A stretch of 33,936 bases of DNA from Pseudomonas aegrilactucae (GTDB lineage Bacteria > Pseudomonadota > Gammaproteobacteria > Pseudomonadales > Pseudomonadaceae). Below are positions 14,482 through 23,016 of the stretch, in pieces (position 1 is the stretch's first letter; each line of letters starts with the position of its first letter). Both the position numbers and the translations under genes were made by a program. Under the pieces are notes generated by a model that saw only the letters and a list, made by a program, of their open reading frames with translations, made no database searches and was not told the DNA's origin. The stretch spans positions 1 to 33,936 of the forward strand of contig NZ_JAHTBI010000097.1 of assembly GCF_019168305.1 (NCBI RefSeq), read 5' to 3'.

Positions 14482-15558
14482 ATGAGTCAATTTCACCGCC
14501 TGACCATCAAGGATGTGCGCGCCGAGACCCGCGATGCGGTGTCCATCGCCTTCGATGTGCCCGAAGCGTTGCAGCAGGATTTTCGCTTCACCCAGGGCCA
14601 GTACCTGGTGATGCGCACGCAACTGGACGACGAGGAAGTACGCCGTTCGTATTCGATCTGCAGTGGTGTGGAAGATGGCGAGCTGCGCGTGGCGATCAAG
14701 CGTGTCGCCGGCGGTCGCTTCTCGGCGTTTGCCAACGAGGTGCTCAAGGTGGGGCACACCCTGGAGGTGATGCCACCATCGGGCAGCTTCCACGTACCGC
14801 TCGACCCGACCCGCCACGGCCACTACCTGGCAGTGGCGGCAGGCAGCGGCATCACGCCGATCCTGTCGATCATCAAGACCACCCTGGAGCGTGAGCCCAA
14901 CAGCCGTTTCACCTTGCTCTACGGCAACCGCTCAAGCTCCGGCGCGCTGTTTCGCGACAAGCTCGAAGACCTCAAGAACCGCTACCTGCAACGCCTGAAC
15001 CTGATCTTCGTGTTCAGCCGCGAACAGCAGGATGTGGACCTGTACAACGGGCGCATCGACGCCGACAAGTGCGGCCAGCTGTTCTCGCGCTGGGTGGATG
15101 TACGCGGGCTGCAGGCCGCGTTCATCTGCGGCCCGCAGGCCATGACCGAAACCGTGCGCGACAGCCTCAAGGCCAACGGCATGGCAGGGGAAAAGATCCA
15201 CTTCGAGCTGTTCGCGGCGGCGGGCAACGAGGGCAGGCGCGAGGCCCGCGAGGCGGCGCGTCAGCTGGATGCAGCGGTGAGCCAGATCACGGTGATCAGT
15301 GACGGCCGGGCGCTGGCGTTCGACTTGCCGCGCAACACCGTCAGCGTGCTGGACGCCGGCAATGCGATCGGCGCCGAACTGCCGTACTCGTGCAAGGCGG
15401 GCGTGTGCTCGACGTGCAAGTGCAAGGTGATCGAAGGGGAGGTGGAGATGGACAGCAACCACGCCCTGGAGGATTACGAGGTGGCGGCGGGGTATGTGCT
15501 GTCGTGCCAGACGTACCCGGTCAGCGACAGGGTGGTGCTGGACTTCGATCAGATCTGA
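14482..15558 (+). CDS. paaE: Phenylacetyl-CoA epoxidase reductase PaaE
   Basis: A 358-residue NAD(P)H reductase that passes electrons to PaaA. The domain order is FAD-binding ferredoxin reductase (RRSYSICSG, about 54-62), NAD-binding domain (AAGSGITPILSI) and a C-terminal plant-type [2Fe-2S] ferredoxin with C304, C309, C312 and C342. GGGAG at 14471-14475 precedes the ATG at 14482, and the gap from paaD is 31 bp. Length equals the family norm. It is last in paaABCDE and is followed by a REPIN, not an obvious T-rich terminator. The P. putida U name is PhaI. Confidence 0.95.
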   Translation: MSQFHRLTIKDVRAETRDAVSIAFDVPEALQQDFRFTQGQYLVMRTQLDDEEVRRSYSICSGVEDGELRVAIKRVAGGRFSAFANEVLKVGHTLEVMPPSGSFHVPLDPTRHGHYLAVAAGSGITPILSIIKTTLEREPNSRFTLLYGNRSSSGALFRDKLEDLKNRYLQRLNLIFVFSREQQDVDLYNGRIDADKCGQLFSRWVDVRGLQAAFICGPQAMTETVRDSLKANGMAGEKIHFELFAAAGNEGRREAREAARQLDAAVSQITVISDGRALAFDLPRNTVSVLDAGNAIGAELPYSCKAGVCSTCKCKVIEGEVEMDSNHALEDYEVAAGYVLSCQTYPVSDRVVLDFDQI

Positions 15559-15572
15559 TATTGCGGCGACCC

Positions 15573-15647
15573 CTTCGCTGGCAAGCCAGCTCCCACAGGG
15601 ATCTGTGGTGTTCACAAGACCCTGTGGGAGCTGGCTTGCCAGCGAAG
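15573..15647. repeat. REPIN 2 (inverted REP pair)
   Basis: Arms of 28 bases (15573-15600 and 15620-15647) are perfect inverted copies of the same GCTGGCAAGCCAGC-type REP, separated by 19 bases. It occupies most of the gap between paaE and the transporter genes and could act as a transcript-end stabiliser. Confidence 0.9.
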
Positions 15648-15717
15648 AGGCCCGCCAGAACACCGCAACACCTGTGTGCCCTGAAAACTAGAACAACAAC
15701 ACCAAGAGAGCGCCCCA

Positions 15718-16026
15718 ATGACCCCCGAAGACATCGACAGCATCTGCAACCACCCCGACTTCAAGCAACTGGTGCGGCGCAAACAGCGCCTGAACGGGTC
15801 GCTGACCCTGGCCATGCTGGTCATCTACTACGGCTTCGTGCTGCTGGTGGCGTTCTCTCCCAGCACCCTGGGCCAGTCCCTCAGCGGCGGCGTCACCACC
15901 GTCGGCATGCTGGTCGGCGTGCTGGTGGTGCTGGTGTCCTTCGGCCTCACCGGCATCTACGTGTACCGCGCCAACAACGTGCTCGACCCGCTCAACGACA
16001 AGGTCCGCCAGGAGTGCGCGAAATGA
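15718..16026 (+). CDS. DUF485 (YjcH-like) small membrane protein
   Basis: A 102-residue protein with two predicted membrane helices (about 28-48 and 60-84) and a short charged C-terminal tail. It is of the DUF485 type encoded beside SSS-family acetate permeases (YjcH-ActP in E. coli). Its stop overlaps the paaL start in ATGA, so the two are translationally coupled. The function is unknown; a role as a small partner of the permease is inferred from the coupling. AAGAGAG about 9 bp before the ATG serves as a ribosome-binding site. Confidence 0.85.
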   Translation: MTPEDIDSICNHPDFKQLVRRKQRLNGSLTLAMLVIYYGFVLLVAFSPSTLGQSLSGGVTTVGMLVGVLVVLVSFGLTGIYVYRANNVLDPLNDKVRQECAK

Positions 16027-17585
16027 ACTGGACCGCTATCGGCATGTTCCTGCTGTTCGTCGTGTTCACCCTCGGCATCACCCGCTGGGCGGCGCAACGC
16101 ACCCGCTCGGCCAGCGACTTCTACACCGCAGGCGGCGGCCTGACCGGCTTTCAGAACGGCCTGGCGATTGCCGGCGACATGATCAGCGCGGCCTCGTTCC
16201 TGGGCATCTCGGCGATGATGTTCCTCAACGGCTACGACGGCCTGCTGTATGCGCTGGGCGTACTGGCCGGCTGGCCGATCATCCTGTTCCTGATCGCCGA
16301 GCGCCTGCGCAACCTGGGCAAATACACCTTTGCCGACGTGGTCTCCTACCGCCTGGAGCAAACCCCGGTACGCCTGACCTCGGCCCTGGGCACCTTGACC
16401 GTGGCACTGATGTACCTGGTGGCGCAGATGGTCGGCGCCGGCAAGCTGATCGAGCTGCTGTTCGGCATCAGTTACCTGTACGCGGTGATGCTGGTAGGCG
16501 TGCTGATGGTGTTCTACGTGACCTTCGGCGGCATGCTCGCCACCACCTGGGTGCAGATCATCAAGGCCGTGCTGCTGCTCTCGGGCACCAGTTTCATGGC
16601 GTTCATGGTGCTCAAGCATTTCGGCTTCAGCACCGAGGCGATGTTCAGCGCCGCCACGCAAGTGCACGCCAAGGGCACCGCGATCATGGCGCCGGGCGGG
16701 CTGCTGTCCAACCCCATCGACGCGATTTCCCTGGGCCTGGGCATGATGTTCGGCACCGCCGGCCTGCCGCATATCCTGATGCGCTTCTTCACCGTGAGCG
16801 ACGCCAAGGAAGCGCGCAAAAGCGTGTTCTACGCCACCGGCTTCATCGGCTACTTCTACCTGCTGCTGATTCTGGTGGGCTTCGGCGCCATTGTGATGGT
16901 CGGCACCGACCCGGCCTACCGCGACGTCAACGGCGCGATCATCGGCGGTGGCAACATGATCGCCGTGCACCTGGCGCAAGCCGTGGGCGGCAACCTGTTC
17001 CTGGGCTTTATCTCGGCCGTGGCCTTCGCCACCATCCTGGCGGTGGTCGCCGGCCTGGCCTTGTCCGGCGCGTCGGCGGTGTCCCACGACCTGTATGCCT
17101 GCGTGCTGCGCAAGGGCCAGGCCACCGAGAAGCAAGAGATGCGCGTGTCGCGGATCGCCACCCTGGTGATCGGCGTGCTGGCGATCATCCTCGGGCTGAT
17201 GTTCGAGTCGCAGAACATCGCGTTCCTGTCCGGGCTGGTGCTGGCGATCGCCGCGTCGGTGAATTTCCCGGTGCTGTTCCTCTCGATGTTCTGGAAGGGC
17301 CTGACCACCCGCGGTGCCGTGGTGGGCAGCATGAGCGGGCTGGTCTCGGCCATCGTGCTGCTGGTGCTGAGCCCGGCGGTGTGGGTCAACGTGCTGCACA
17401 ACGAAAAAGCCCTGTTCCCCTACAGCAACCCGGCGCTGTTCTCGATGAGCCTGGCGTTCCTGGGGGCCTGGCTGTTCTCGGTCACCGACACCTCGGCGCG
17501 GGCCGCCCAAGAGCGTGGTCGGTACCTGGCGCAGTTCATCCGTTCGATGACCGGGATCGGCGCCTCGGGCGTGAGCAAACACTGA
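16023..17585 (+). CDS. paaL: Phenylacetate permease PaaL (sodium:solute symporter family)
   Basis: A 520-residue SSS-family transporter with about 13 hydrophobic helices, close to ActP in type (SASDFYTAGGGLTGFQNGLAI, AGDMISAASFLGIS, GTAGLPHILMRFFTV). It would import phenylacetate across the inner membrane with a cation. The ATG at 16023 overlaps the upstream DUF485 gene by 4 bases. It is followed after 32 bp by the porin gene, the arrangement known for P. putida U phaJ-phaK. An acetate permease would look similar; the position between paaE and paaM favours phenylacetate. Confidence 0.88.
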   Translation: MNWTAIGMFLLFVVFTLGITRWAAQRTRSASDFYTAGGGLTGFQNGLAIAGDMISAASFLGISAMMFLNGYDGLLYALGVLAGWPIILFLIAERLRNLGKYTFADVVSYRLEQTPVRLTSALGTLTVALMYLVAQMVGAGKLIELLFGISYLYAVMLVGVLMVFYVTFGGMLATTWVQIIKAVLLLSGTSFMAFMVLKHFGFSTEAMFSAATQVHAKGTAIMAPGGLLSNPIDAISLGLGMMFGTAGLPHILMRFFTVSDAKEARKSVFYATGFIGYFYLLLILVGFGAIVMVGTDPAYRDVNGAIIGGGNMIAVHLAQAVGGNLFLGFISAVAFATILAVVAGLALSGASAVSHDLYACVLRKGQATEKQEMRVSRIATLVIGVLAIILGLMFESQNIAFLSGLVLAIAASVNFPVLFLSMFWKGLTTRGAVVGSMSGLVSAIVLLVLSPAVWVNVLHNEKALFPYSNPALFSMSLAFLGAWLFSVTDTSARAAQERGRYLAQFIRSMTGIGASGVSKH

Positions 17586-17617
17586 AAACAACCAAACGAT
17601 TGTCGGGTATAAAAATA

Positions 17618-18859
17618 ATGAACCACATTCGCCTCAAGCCGGCTTCGCTGCTGGCCAGCCTGGCCTTGCCCCTGTTCGGCACACCGGCCATGGCCGACTT
17701 CATCGGCGACAGCCACGCCAAGGTCGAGCTGCGCAACCACTACATCAATCGCGATTTTCGCCAGGACAACGCGCCGCAGTCCAAGGCCGAGGAGTGGGCC
17801 CAGGGTTTCACCGCCAAGTTCGAGTCGGGCTTTACCGAAGGCCCGATGGGTGTCGGTGTGGATGCCATGGGCCAACTGGGCATCAAGCTCGATTCCAGCC
17901 GCGACCGGCGCGGCACCGGGCTGCTGCCGTTCGGGCGCGACAGCCTGGAGCCGGCCGACGACTACAGCGAACTGGGCCTGACCGCCAAGCTGCGCGCCTC
18001 AAAAAGCGTGCTGCGCCTGGGCACGCTGCAGCCGATCTTGCCGGTGGTGGTGTACAACGACACGCGCCTGCTGGCCGCAAGCTTTCAAGGCGGCCTGCTG
18101 ACCAGCCAGGAACTCGACGGCCTGACCTTCAACGCCGGGCGCCTGACCAAGGCCAACCTGCGTGATTCCTCCAGCCGTGACGACATCGGCTATGGCGCCG
18201 CCAGCAGTGACCGCTTCGACTTCGGCGGCGGCACCTATGCCTTCACCCCGCAGCTGAACCTGACCTACTACTACGCCCAGCTCGAACAGATCTACCGCCA
18301 GCAATTCGTCGGCCTGGTGCATACCCAGCCGCTGGGCGAGGGCCTGAGCCTGCGCAGCGACCTGCGCTACTTCGACAGCCGCGGCGATGGTGCCGAGCGG
18401 GCAGGGCGCATCGACAACCGCAACTTCAACGGCATGTTCACGCTGGCCAGCGGCGCACACAAGGTCAGCGCCACCTTCCAGCAGATGTCGGGCGACAGCG
18501 CCTTCCCGTTCCTCAACGGCGGCGACCCGTACACCGTCAACCTGGTGACCTACAACACCTACACCCGTGCCGGCATCGATTCTTGGCAACTGCGCTACGA
18601 CTACGACTTCGTTGCGCTGGGCGTACCGGGCCTGACCTTCATGACCCGCTACACCGATGGCCGGCATGCCAGGACCGCGACGGTAGACAACGGCCGTGAG
18701 CGTGAGCGCGACACCGACATCACGTATGTGGTGCAGAGCGGCCCCTTCAAGAACGTCAGCCTGCGCTGGCGCAACGTCACCTTTCGCTCGGGCAACGGGT
18801 TGACCACCGACCTGGACGAAAACCGCCTGATCATCGGCTACACCCTGGCGCTGTGGTAA
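17618..18859 (+). CDS. paaM: Phenylacetate-specific porin PaaM (OprD family)
   Basis: A 413-residue outer-membrane barrel with a signal peptide (cleavage probably after TPAMA, about residue 26). The OprD-family pattern is visible: DFIGDSHAKVELRNHYINRDF at the mature start, then AEEWAQGFTAKFESGFTEGPMGVGVD, and RLIIGYTLALW at the end. It ends in Trp rather than the usual Phe, still an aromatic C-terminus. It would provide passage for phenylacetate through the outer membrane (PhaK in P. putida U). The start at 17618 gives a proper signal peptide; the ribosome-binding site is weak, suggesting coupling to paaL 32 bp upstream. Confidence 0.88.
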   Translation: MNHIRLKPASLLASLALPLFGTPAMADFIGDSHAKVELRNHYINRDFRQDNAPQSKAEEWAQGFTAKFESGFTEGPMGVGVDAMGQLGIKLDSSRDRRGTGLLPFGRDSLEPADDYSELGLTAKLRASKSVLRLGTLQPILPVVVYNDTRLLAASFQGGLLTSQELDGLTFNAGRLTKANLRDSSSRDDIGYGAASSDRFDFGGGTYAFTPQLNLTYYYAQLEQIYRQQFVGLVHTQPLGEGLSLRSDLRYFDSRGDGAERAGRIDNRNFNGMFTLASGAHKVSATFQQMSGDSAFPFLNGGDPYTVNLVTYNTYTRAGIDSWQLRYDYDFVALGVPGLTFMTRYTDGRHARTATVDNGRERERDTDITYVVQSGPFKNVSLRWRNVTFRSGNGLTTDLDENRLIIGYTLALW

Positions 18860-18891
18860 GCGCGCCCCTTAAAAGAACCGGAGGACACCCC

Positions 18892-20946
18892 ATGTCTGTT
18901 GCCCCAACCTTGCAAAGCTTCATCGCCGGCCGCTGGCTCGGCCAGCATGGCGCGCAACCCTTGCGCAGCGCCCTGGACGGGCATGTCCTGGCCTACAGCC
19001 ATGAAGAGCGTCCCGACTTTGCCGAGGCCATCGAGCATGCTCGCCAGCACGGCCTGAAGGCATTGATGGCGATGGACTTCCAGCAGCGTGCGGCGCGGCT
19101 CAAGGCGCTGGCACTGTACCTGGCCGAGCGCAAGGAGCAGCTTTACGCCCTGTCCCATCACAGCGGTGCGACCCGCGCCGACAGCTGGATCGACATCGAG
19201 GGTGGCAACGCCACGCTGTTCGCCTATGCCGGCATCGGCAGCCGCGAGCTGCCCTCGGGCAACCTGCTGCATGAAGGCCCGGCATTCCCGCTGGGCAAGC
19301 AGGGCACGTTCGCCGGCAGCCATATCCTGGTGCCGCGTGCGGGGCTTGCGGTGCACATCAACGCGTTCAACTTCCCGATCTGGGGCATGCTCGAGAAGTT
19401 CGCGCCGACCTTCCTGGCCGGCATGCCGTGCATCGTCAAGCCGGCCACCTCCACCAGCTACCTGACCGAGGCGGTGGTGCGCCTGATGGACGCGTCCGGC
19501 CTGTTGCCGGTGGGCAGCCTGCAACTGGTGGTGGGGAGCACGGGCGATCTGCTCGACCGCCTGCAAGGCCAGGACGTGGTGACTTTCACCGGGTCTGCCG
19601 ACACTGCGGCCAAGTTGCGCGTCAACCCGAACCTGATCCGCAACTCGGTGCCGTTCACCGCCGAAGCCGACTCGCTGAATTGCGCCATCCTGGGCCCGGA
19701 TGTGAAGCCGGACGATGCCGAGTTCGACCTGTACATCAAGGAGGTGGTGCGCGAGATGACCACCAAGGCGGGGCAGAAGTGCACCGCGATCCGCCGCGCC
19801 ATCGTGCCGGCCAGGCACCTGGATGCCGTGGCCACGCGTTTGCGCGAGCGCCTGAGCAAGGTGGTGGTGGGCGACCCGTCGGTGGACGGCGTGCGCATGG
19901 GCGCGCTGGCCTCGCACGACCAGCAGCGCGACGTGGGCGAGCGGGTGCGCAGCCTGCTGCAAAGCTGCGATCAGCTGTTTGGTGCCAGCGATGGGTTTGC
20001 GCCACGGGGCGAGGGCGTGAGCGAAGGTGCATTCTTTGCGCCGACCTTGCTGCACGCACGCGACCCGCACGCCGAGGGCGGCGCGCATGATATCGAGGCG
20101 TTCGGCCCGGTGAGTACGCTTATGGCCTATGACGACCTGGACGAAGCGCTGGCGCTGGCGGCACGTGGCAAGGGCAGCCTGGTCGCCAGCCTGGTAACCG
20201 CAGACCGCGAGGTGGCAGCCAAGGCGATCCCTGTTGCGGCGGCATGGCATGGCCGCCTGTTGATCCTGGACAGCGAGGCGGCGGTGGAGTCGACCGGGCA
20301 CGGTTCACCGTTGCCCCAGCTCAAGCATGGCGGGCCGGGACGGGCTGGCGGCGGGGAAGAGCTGGGCGGCCTGCGCGCGGTCAAGCATTACCTGCAGCGT
20401 GCAGCGGTGCAGGGTTCGCCGAGCATGCTGATGGCGGTGACCGGCGAGTATGTGCGCGGTGCCCAGGTGTTCGAGAGCGACGTGCATCCGTTCCGTCGCC
20501 ACTTCGAAGACCTGCGCATTGGCGAGTCGCTGCTGACCCATCGACGCACGGTGACCGAGGCCGACCTGGTGAATTTCGGTTGCCTGTCGGGGGACCACTT
20601 CTACATGCACTTCGACGAGATTGCGGCGAAGCAGTCGCAGTTCGGCAAGCGTATCGCGCACGGGTACTTCGTGCTGTCGGCGGCGGCGGGGTTGTTCGTG
20701 TCGCCGGGGGAGGGGCCGGTGCTGGCCAACTATGGGCTGGACACGTTGCGCTTCATCAGCCCGGTGGGCATTGGCGACACCATTCAGGCGCGCCTGACCT
20801 GCAAGCGCAAGATCGACCAGGGCAAATCCAGCCCGCTGGGGCAGCCCCAGGGGGTGGTGGCGTGGGATGTGGAGGTGACCAACCAGTTGGGTGAGCTGGT
20901 GGCCAGTTACGACATTCTGACCTTGGTGCTCAAGCGCCCGGTTTGA
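18892..20946 (+). CDS. paaZ: Bifunctional oxepin-CoA hydrolase / 3-oxo-5,6-dehydrosuberyl-CoA semialdehyde dehydrogenase PaaZ
   Basis: A 684-residue fusion. Residues 1-520 are an aldehyde dehydrogenase domain with INAFNFPIWG (157-166), the base Glu258 in FTAEADS and the nucleophile Cys297 in KAGQKCTAIRR. Residues about 535-684 form a MaoC-type (R)-hydratase domain with the motif GCLSGDHFYMHFDEIAA and RIAHGYFVLSAAAG. It hydrolytically opens the oxepin ring and oxidises the resulting semialdehyde. GGAGGA at 18880-18885 precedes the ATG at 18892. Length matches the E. coli enzyme (681 residues). The P. putida U name is PhaL. Confidence 0.95.
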   Translation: MSVAPTLQSFIAGRWLGQHGAQPLRSALDGHVLAYSHEERPDFAEAIEHARQHGLKALMAMDFQQRAARLKALALYLAERKEQLYALSHHSGATRADSWIDIEGGNATLFAYAGIGSRELPSGNLLHEGPAFPLGKQGTFAGSHILVPRAGLAVHINAFNFPIWGMLEKFAPTFLAGMPCIVKPATSTSYLTEAVVRLMDASGLLPVGSLQLVVGSTGDLLDRLQGQDVVTFTGSADTAAKLRVNPNLIRNSVPFTAEADSLNCAILGPDVKPDDAEFDLYIKEVVREMTTKAGQKCTAIRRAIVPARHLDAVATRLRERLSKVVVGDPSVDGVRMGALASHDQQRDVGERVRSLLQSCDQLFGASDGFAPRGEGVSEGAFFAPTLLHARDPHAEGGAHDIEAFGPVSTLMAYDDLDEALALAARGKGSLVASLVTADREVAAKAIPVAAAWHGRLLILDSEAAVESTGHGSPLPQLKHGGPGRAGGGEELGGLRAVKHYLQRAAVQGSPSMLMAVTGEYVRGAQVFESDVHPFRRHFEDLRIGESLLTHRRTVTEADLVNFGCLSGDHFYMHFDEIAAKQSQFGKRIAHGYFVLSAAAGLFVSPGEGPVLANYGLDTLRFISPVGIGDTIQARLTCKRKIDQGKSSPLGQPQGVVAWDVEVTNQLGELVASYDILTLVLKRPV

Positions 20947-20950
20947 CGGC

Positions 20951-20965
20951 GAGCGCTTTGCGCTC
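20951..20965 (+). terminator. Hairpin after paaZ (possible terminator)
   Basis: GAGCGC-TTT-GCGCTC is a perfect 6-bp stem 4 bp after the paaZ stop and just before a REP pair. It has no long T tract, so it may be a weak terminator or an RNA 3'-end stabiliser. Confidence 0.45.
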
Positions 20966-20966
20966 G

Positions 20967-21048
20967 TTCGCTGGCAAGCCAGCGCCCACAGGCAGTGCAC
21001 CGTCCTCAGGGGCTGCAATGTTCATGTGGGGCCTGGCGTGCCAGCGAA
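20967..21048. repeat. REPIN 3 (degenerate inverted REP pair)
   Basis: Arms at 20967-20990 and 21025-21048 keep TTCGCTGGC...GCCAGC and TCCCACA-like parts but contain several mismatches, unlike REPINs 1 and 2. It lies between paaZ and the chemoreceptor. Confidence 0.8.
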
Positions 21049-21078
21049 GGGGCCGGCCACTGCACGCACCTGCTGCAA

Positions 21079-21153
21079 TTTATTGTGGTTATTTTTCTCA
21101 TTAGTTGTACGATAACGTATCTCTAAATGAGACATCTGTCACACCACAATAAA
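21079..21153. promoter_or_regulatory. Nested dyad upstream of the chemoreceptor gene
   Basis: Three nearly concentric inverted repeats are visible. The outer pair is TTTATTGTGGT (21079-21089) with ACCACAATAAA (21143-21153), 11 of 11 bases. The middle pair is CTCATT (21097-21102) with AATGAG (21126-21131). The inner pair is TACG-ATAA-CGTA (21108-21119). It ends 45 bp before the gene and is AT-rich. It could be an operator for an unknown regulator or a 75-nt RNA hairpin; no known motif was recognised. Confidence 0.6.
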
Positions 21154-21198
21154 AACAAGTGCCCGGCTGGACCGGGCCTACTGCACCAGGAAGGCGCT

Positions 21199-22812
21199 AT
21201 GAAACTGCGTTACCGACTCGCGTTGATGGTTTTTTGTGCTGTGCTCGGTCTGCTGCTGATTGCCGGGTTCAGCTTGAGCGCGTTGCGCTCGAACATGGTG
21301 GAAAACAAGCGTAGCGAAATCTATACCGTGCTCAACCTGGCGGCGCAGCAGGTGGCGTACTTCCAGGACCTGGAACAGCGCGGCACCCTCAGCCGTGAGG
21401 TGGCGCAGGCCAAGGCCATCGAAGCCCTGTCGAGCCTGCGTGACGGCAAGAAGACCTACCTGTGGGCGCGTACCGAAGGCGCCCTGGGCCTGGTCCATCC
21501 CAACCCCGACGTGATCGGCAAGGTCGATGTCGGCGTCACCCTGCCTGACGGGCGCAGCAAATGGCAGGGCTACCTGGATGGCCTGAAGAACACCCGCCTG
21601 GCGTATTTCGATGACCTGGCCAAGTATCCCGGTGCCGATCAGCCGGTGCCGAAGATCAATGGCATCGTCAAGATCGAGGGCTGGAACTGGTTGGTAGGCT
21701 TCGGCATTTTTGTCGATGACATCGATGCGGCGTTCTGGCGCCTGGCCTGGCAGATATTCGCGGTTGGTTTGTTGGTGGTGCTGCTGACCACGGTGCTGGC
21801 GGTCAGCCTGTCGCGGGGCATCTATCGCAGCCTGGGCGGTGAGCCGACGTACGCCACCGAGGTGGCGCGGGCCATTGCGGCGGGTGACCTGAGCCGGCCG
21901 GTGCAGGGCAGCTTTGGTGCGCAGAGCCTGTTGGCGGCGTTGGCCACCATGCAGGCCAGCCTGCGTGAGATGATCGTGTCGATCCAGAGCGGCTCGGTGC
22001 TGCTGGGCGAGGCTGCCAGCGGCCTGACCGGGCAGATGGGCCAGATCGACAGCGCTTCGCACAGGACCTCCGAGGCGACCACGGCAACGGCGGCGGCCAT
22101 CGAGCAGATGTCGGTGACCATCGACCATATCTCCTTCAGTGCACGGGAGACCGAGACCAATTCTGCGCGTTCTTCGCAACTGGCTGCCGAGGGCGAGCAA
22201 TTGGTCAGCCAGGCGGCGGGGGCGATCCAGCAGGTGTCTGCGCAGGTGCAGGACGCGTCGGTGCGCATTGCCGGGCTGGTCAAGCGCACCCATGAAATCG
22301 ACGGCATCACCAGCGCCATCAGCAACATTGCCAGCCAGACCAACCTGCTGGCGCTCAATGCCGCCATCGAGGCGGCGCGGGCGGGGGAGCAGGGGCGCGG
22401 GTTTGCGGTGGTGGCCGATGAGGTGCGCCACCTGGCGCAGCGCACGGCACTGGCCACCCAGGACATTACACGCATGATCAGTTCGATTCAGGTTGATACC
22501 GGCTCGGTGGTGGAGGGCATGACGGCGGTCACGCCGCAGGTGGCGATTGGCGTGGCATTGGCCGAGCAGGCGGCCGAGGCCTTGCGCGAGATCAACCAGG
22601 GGGTGTCGGTGACGCTGGTGCAGGTGCGTGAGGTGGCCAGTTCCACGGCCGAGCAGAGCCAGGCCAGCGCCAGTGTGGCGCAGAACATCGAGAGCATTGC
22701 CAATCGGGTCGAGGAGTCGGCGGCGTCGGTGCGGGCGGCCAATGACAACGTGCATTCGCTGGAGCGGCTGTCGCAGGAGTTGCGAGCGTCTGTGGCACGT
22801 TTTCGGCTTTGA
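21199..22812 (+). CDS. Methyl-accepting chemotaxis protein with sCache sensor domain
   Basis: A 537-residue chemoreceptor with TM1 (about 9-30), a periplasmic sCache-type domain (about 35-185, with KKTYLWARTEGALGLVHPNPDVIG and GWNWLVGFGIFVDDID), TM2 (about 195-217), a HAMP region and a cytoplasmic signalling domain with the invariant tip (QTNLLALNAAIEAARAGEQG, then GRGFAVVADEVR). No C-terminal CheR pentapeptide is seen. AGGAAGG precedes the ATG at 21199; the frame is open 24 codons further upstream, but that part runs into the dyad region. sCache receptors in Pseudomonas sense small carboxylates, and the place between paaZ and the alcohol dehydrogenase suggests an aromatic acid, alcohol or aldehyde ligand. 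The ligand is unknown. Confidence 0.9.
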   Translation: MKLRYRLALMVFCAVLGLLLIAGFSLSALRSNMVENKRSEIYTVLNLAAQQVAYFQDLEQRGTLSREVAQAKAIEALSSLRDGKKTYLWARTEGALGLVHPNPDVIGKVDVGVTLPDGRSKWQGYLDGLKNTRLAYFDDLAKYPGADQPVPKINGIVKIEGWNWLVGFGIFVDDIDAAFWRLAWQIFAVGLLVVLLTTVLAVSLSRGIYRSLGGEPTYATEVARAIAAGDLSRPVQGSFGAQSLLAALATMQASLREMIVSIQSGSVLLGEAASGLTGQMGQIDSASHRTSEATTATAAAIEQMSVTIDHISFSARETETNSARSSQLAAEGEQLVSQAAGAIQQVSAQVQDASVRIAGLVKRTHEIDGITSAISNIASQTNLLALNAAIEAARAGEQGRGFAVVADEVRHLAQRTALATQDITRMISSIQVDTGSVVEGMTAVTPQVAIGVALAEQAAEALREINQGVSVTLVQVREVASSTAEQSQASASVAQNIESIANRVEESAASVRAANDNVHSLERLSQELRASVARFRL

Positions 22813-22828
22813 GTGTGTGCCAGTGATG

Positions 22829-22986
22829 CTGGCGCTGCGCGCCAGTTCGCTGGCAAGCCAGCTCCCACGGCCTGCGGCCAGAAGCGGATGTTCGGCGCCT
22901 GCATATATCGGCTTCTGCCCGCAGGGCGTGGGAGCTGGTGTTGCCAGCGAACGAGCGCGAAGCGGTCGCAAACCCTGAATGCACGG
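22829..22986. repeat. Tandem REP-palindrome repeat, copy A
   Basis: A 158-bp unit that recurs at 23017-23174 with three substitutions. It opens with a hairpin CTGGCGC-TGC-GCGCCAG right after the chemoreceptor stop. It contains an inverted REP pair (TTCGCTGGCAAGCCAGC near one end, with a near-complement near the other) and an inner pair (CCAGAAGC / GCTTCTG). No ORF in it looks like a real gene. With copy B it fills most of the 513-bp gap at 22813-23325. Confidence 0.9.
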
Positions 22987-23016
22987 TGCACGAGGCATAC
23001 CGCGTGCACTGATTCA

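Noticed and set aside
15656..15717. PaaX-type TGTATCGC box before the DUF485-paaL genes
   Set aside because: No copy of the box and no convincing promoter hexamers were seen, so control of this unit cannot be stated.
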